From Bacteroidaceae bacterium (GTDB taxonomy: Bacteria; Bacteroidota; Bacteroidia; Bacteroidales; Bacteroidaceae): 64,000 bases of DNA. The translations under genes were made by a program, and so were the position numbers. Each line of letters opens with the position of its first letter. The stretch's first letter is position 1. This document shows, one piece after another, positions 61,224 to 64,000 of the stretch. The notes under the pieces were generated by a model, which was not told the DNA's origin, searched no databases, and saw only the letters and a list, made by a program, of their open reading frames with translations. Location of the stretch: the NCBI GenBank assembly GCA_017547165.1, contig JAFYQK010000016.1, forward strand, positions 1-64,000. Direction: 5' to 3'.

Positions 61224-61871
61224 TTACTGCTGCAGGGGAGTCTTCTTACCCAGAACGTAGATGTCCAGATCCTCAATCTCATGGGGAGTGAGCACGGAGT
61301 AATCACCACCTGTCTGAACGATGATGCGACATGCCATCTCAAAGAACATGGCACGTTCGAAAGCCTGGTCAAAGTCCTTACCACATACCACCTGACCGTG
61401 GTTGGTGAGCAGGATGGAGTTGTGGTCCTTCATAGCCTCTACAACGGCGGCAGCCAACTCGGGAGAACCGGGACGGAGGTAGGGGATAACGGGTATCTCG
61501 CGACCAACGTGGCAGGGAACCTCGGCAGTTACATTGTAGTTCTCGGGCTTCTTCTTCATGCAGGATACTGCAGTAGCATAGGGAGACTGGAAGTGCAGTA
61601 CCACGTTTACATCGGGACGCTCGCGGAGCACACCCAGGTGGAAGCCGCTCTCCATAGAGGGCTTAACGCCGTTGAGAACCTCGCCGGTAGCTACAACGCA
61701 CTGGGAAACCTTCTCCTTCTGGATGGTGGGAACCCAAGAACCTGTACCTGATACGAGTGCCTCCTCGCCAATGCGCCAAGAGAGGTTGCCACTGCTGCAA
61801 ACTGTCAAACCAGCATCGCCCACGCGGTGAGCTTGCTTGATGAATTCTTCAATATGGAGATTTGTAATCAT
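61224..61871 (-). CDS. fucA: L-fuculose-1-phosphate aldolase
   Basis: A 215-residue class II aldolase. AGLTVCSSGNLSWRIGE (about 20-36) is the phosphate-binding loop; NVVLHFQSPYATAVSCM (about 87-103) contains zinc ligand His (canonical H-x-H has His here and Gln at the second position), and HNSILLTNHGQVVCGKD another His. It splits fuculose-1-phosphate into DHAP and L-lactaldehyde. 123 bases before the kinase gene, no hairpin seen. Confidence 0.88.
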   Translation of the reverse strand: MITNLHIEEFIKQAHRVGDAGLTVCSSGNLSWRIGEEALVSGTGSWVPTIQKEKVSQCVVATGEVLNGVKPSMESGFHLGVLRERPDVNVVLHFQSPYATAVSCMKKKPENYNVTAEVPCHVGREIPVIPYLRPGSPELAAAVVEAMKDHNSILLTNHGQVVCGKDFDQAFERAMFFEMACRIIVQTGGDYSVLTPHEIEDLDIYVLGKKTPLQQ

Positions 61872-61946
61872 ATTATTTAAATTATTGTAACCCAGTATTA
61901 TGTGATTATTGAATTAAAGTTTAGGTTTAGTATGCTTAGGTTTGGT

Positions 61947-63101
61947 TTAAAGCACTTTCTCGTAAAGTCCCTGGATTATTTCCTTGTTCACGAAACGGGG
62001 ATTTCCTGGTGTGCACACATCGGCTGCAGCAGCTGTGGCAAGACGGTCGAGATCTTCTGCCTTGATGCCCAGGTCGGAGAGATGCTGAGGAATGCCAACG
62101 CGGATGGCCAACTGGCGTACTGCCTCTACGGCAGCCTCCGCTGCTTCCTCGTCGCTCATGCCAACGGAGTAAACATTCATTGCCTTGGCAATCTGTACAT
62201 ACTTGTCTATGGCAGCAGGCATGTTGAATTCCATCACCGTGGGCAGAAGCAGAGCGTTTGCCACACCATGAGGAATGTCGAAGATAGCTCCCATAGGATG
62301 TGCCATGCCATGAACTACACCAAGACCCACATTGGAGAATGCCATGCCGGCAATGTACTGAGCTACTGCCATGCCATTACGTGCTTCGGCATTCTGTGGC
62401 TCGTTGACGGCGGTCTCCAGATAGCGTGCTATCATCTCGATGGCCTTCAACTCGAACATGTCGCTCATCTCCCAAGCACCCTTGGTGATGAGACCTTCGA
62501 TGGCATGTGTGAGAGCATCCATACCTGTGGCAGCAGTGAGACTGCGGGGTAGGGTGTACATCAGCTCGGCATCTACAATGGCCATGATGGGGATGTCGTT
62601 GGGATCCACGCACACCATCTTCTTCTGATTCTCCTCGTCGGTGATGACATAGTTGATAGTCACCTCGGCAGCAGTACCTGCGGTGGTGGGAAGTGCGATG
62701 ATGGGCACTGACTTCTTCTTGGTGTCGGCCACGCCTTCAAGAGAAACAACATCGGCAAAGTCGGGGTTGTTGGTAATGATACCTACGGCCTTGGCGGTAT
62801 CCATAGATGAACCACCACCGATGGCGATGATAAAGTCGGCACCTGACTTGGCAAAGGCCTCAACACCAGCCTTCACGTTGGAAACGGTGGGGTTGGGTTT
62901 GATTTCGCTGAATACCTCATAGGGGATATTGGCTCCCTCAAGAACCTTTAGCACCTTGTCAGCAACACCAAACTTGATAAGATCCTTGTCTGTTGCTACA
63001 AAAGCCTTCTTGAAACCAAGGCGGGCAATCTCCTGAGGCAATACCTCGCGAGCACCTGGACCGAAGTATGAAACTTCGTTAAGTATAAAACGGTTGATCA
63101 T
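61947..63101 (-). CDS. fucO: Lactaldehyde reductase
   Basis: A 384-residue iron-type alcohol dehydrogenase from the ATG 63099-63101. FIIAIGGGSSMDTAKAVGI (about 92-110) binds NAD; GLGVVHGMAHPMGAIFDIPHG (about 256-276; shown in part as VVHGMAHPMGA) carries the iron-binding His residues. FucO reduces L-lactaldehyde to (S)-1,2-propanediol under anaerobic conditions, regenerating NAD+. It lies between fucI and fucA. Confidence 0.92.
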   Translation of the reverse strand: MINRFILNEVSYFGPGAREVLPQEIARLGFKKAFVATDKDLIKFGVADKVLKVLEGANIPYEVFSEIKPNPTVSNVKAGVEAFAKSGADFIIAIGGGSSMDTAKAVGIITNNPDFADVVSLEGVADTKKKSVPIIALPTTAGTAAEVTINYVITDEENQKKMVCVDPNDIPIMAIVDAELMYTLPRSLTAATGMDALTHAIEGLITKGAWEMSDMFELKAIEMIARYLETAVNEPQNAEARNGMAVAQYIAGMAFSNVGLGVVHGMAHPMGAIFDIPHGVANALLLPTVMEFNMPAAIDKYVQIAKAMNVYSVGMSDEEAAEAAVEAVRQLAIRVGIPQHLSDLGIKAEDLDRLATAAAADVCTPGNPRFVNKEIIQGLYEKVL

Positions 63102-63199
63102 TGTATCTATATTTAAGGTAATATTTATAAAAAGGGGTTGAAAAGGCGGTGCTGTGTTTGTTGTGTGCATCTTGCCTTTTCAACCCGATGTTTGATTAA

Positions 63200-64000
63200 T
63201 TACTTATAGATGGGACCATAGGTCTGACATGCTCTGTAGTCAGAACCCTCCTTGTCCATGCCGAATGCATTCCATGATGCGGGACGGAAGATGTTCTCTT
63301 CAGGAACATTGTGCATGCACACGGGGATGCGGAGCATAGAGCACAGAGTGATGAGGTCGGCACCGATGTGGCCATAGCTGATGGCACCGTGGTTAGCTCC
63401 CCAGTTGTTCATTACAGAATATACATCCTTGAAGGGAGCCTTTGTCTCGTCCAAACGAGGAACGAACCATGTTGTGGGCCATGTGGGGTCGGTACGCATG
63501 TTCAGCACCTCGTGGATTTCGGGATCTACGTCGGCTGTCCAACCCTCGGCAATCTGCAGAACGGGACCAAGACCCTTGATGAGGTTTAGACGAGACATGG
63601 TAACGGGCATGCCACCCTTGGAGAGGAAGTTGGAAGAGAAACCACCACCACGGAAGTAGTCGCGGTCGGCTGGCATCCAGTTGGTGTTCTTCAAGCAACC
63701 CTCAACATCGGCCTCGGTCATTTCCCATGCGGGCTTCATGCAGGGCTCGCCCTTAGCATTGGTGCTGGCACCTGTAGCATCGAGAGTGGTAGCACCAGAG
63801 TTGATCAAGTGAATCATACCGCCAGAAGCCAAACCTGTCAACTCCTTGCCAGTTACGCGCTTAACAGCCTCGGGGCTCCAGTATGTACGAACGTCGGAGA
63901 ACATCTGGCCGCAACCTGTCAGCAACTTGCCAAAGAGCATAGCCACGGCATTGCATGCATCGTTCTCGGTGGCAACTACATAAGCCTCGCGGATACCGTT
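63200..64000 (-). CDS. fucI: L-fucose isomerase (C-terminal part)
   Basis: The last 266 codons; the gene continues past the right edge. The sequence [22 protein letters not shown], then [18 protein letters not shown], is typical of FucI, ending with [31 protein letters not shown] near the end holds the conserved His that helps bind the metal. The complete enzyme is about 590 residues. It converts L-fucose to L-fuculose, using Mn2+. It is the first gene seen in the operon; the regulator and promoter would be to the right. Confidence 0.93.
   Translation of the reverse strand, partial: NGIREAYVVATENDACNAVAMLFGKLLTGCGQMFSDVRTYWSPEAVKRVTGKELTGLASGGMIHLINSGATTLDATGASTNAKGEPCMKPAWEMTEADVEGCLKNTNWMPADRDYFRGGGFSSNFLSKGGMPVTMSRLNLIKGLGPVLQIAEGWTADVDPEIHEVLNMRTDPTWPTTWFVPRLDETKAPFKDVYSVMNNWGANHGAISYGHIGADLITLCSMLRIPVCMHNVPEENIFRPASWNAFGMDKEGSDYRACQTYGPIYK

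Overview
The window looks like a chromosomal segment of a Bacteroidales bacterium, most likely Prevotellaceae (Prevotella/Segatella type). The reasons are promoters of the Bacteroidetes form (TTTG or TTG, 19-20 bases, TAnnTTTG), a UpxY-type antiterminator heading a polysaccharide locus, a serine palmitoyltransferase-like enzyme, DUF5686 and SPOR proteins, weak Shine-Dalgarno sites, and dispersed AT-rich intergenic repeats. The genus is inferred. No transposase, integrase, rRNA or CRISPR array was seen. One tRNA (Ser, UGA) is present.

Region 1 (1-15972, minus strand) is a surface-polysaccharide locus. A promoter at about 15942-15972 drives a UpxY-like NusG paralog. After a gene-free stretch of about 0.9 kb come a Wzx flippase, an acetyltransferase, a Wzy-like polymerase, a GT2 enzyme, a second hexapeptide transferase, two GT4 enzymes, a third acetyltransferase, a nucleotidyltransferase-like/thymidylate-kinase-like fusion, a GT4 enzyme, an aminoglycoside-phosphotransferase-like kinase, another GT4 enzyme, a WecG/TagA-type transferase, a nucleotidyltransferase-fold protein and the start of a WecA/MraY-like initiating transferase. 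The middle of the locus is much more AT-rich than the rest, as usual for exchangeable capsule genes.

Region 2 (16904-29146, plus strand) is a single-direction cluster resembling an aryl-polyene/flexirubin-type type II fatty-acid/polyketide system: a GNAT-like protein, one ketosynthase, one ACP, two hotdog dehydratases (ApeP-like and ApeI/FabZ-like), an MMPL exporter, a CrtI-like FAD oxidoreductase, a DUF5686 outer-membrane protein, a FabG-type ketoreductase, a LolA-like carrier and a YbgC-type thioesterase. A second ketosynthase or chain-length factor, an ammonia-lyase, an acyl-activating ligase and an acyltransferase are not in the window, so it is either a split cluster or a distinct minimal one. 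It is the best candidate here for an undescribed system.

Region 3 (29279-57029) is mostly housekeeping: a four-gene operon of small envelope proteins (YtxH, holin-like), SPOR lipoprotein, ruvX, def, a TPR protein, tRNA-Ser, a PAP2 phosphatase, thrS-infC-rpmI-rplT with a strong terminator, a GT2/BASS-like pair, a Gph-like phosphatase, a mechanosensitive channel, a phospholipase D protein, a MaoC protein, dapA, ligA, a stand-alone MetH activation domain, a MATE transporter, the serine palmitoyltransferase facing a lipid kinase, ispE, a NUDIX hydrolase, lrgAB, rubrerythrin and a 53-residue rubredoxin.

Region 4 (57290-64000, minus strand) is a GC-richer L-fucose catabolic operon in the order fucI (cut by the window edge), fucO, fucA, a rhamnulokinase-family kinase, a RhaM-family mutarotase and fucP, then a hairpin and a GNAT gene. 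Together they import L-fucose and convert it to DHAP plus lactaldehyde, which FucO reduces to 1,2-propanediol.

The intergenic gaps hold at least five copies of a modular repeat: a stem-forming core whose sequence differs between copies, followed by a conserved tail close to GGTGTAAATATTTTT, always in the same orientation. One copy contains a perfect 48-bp palindrome.
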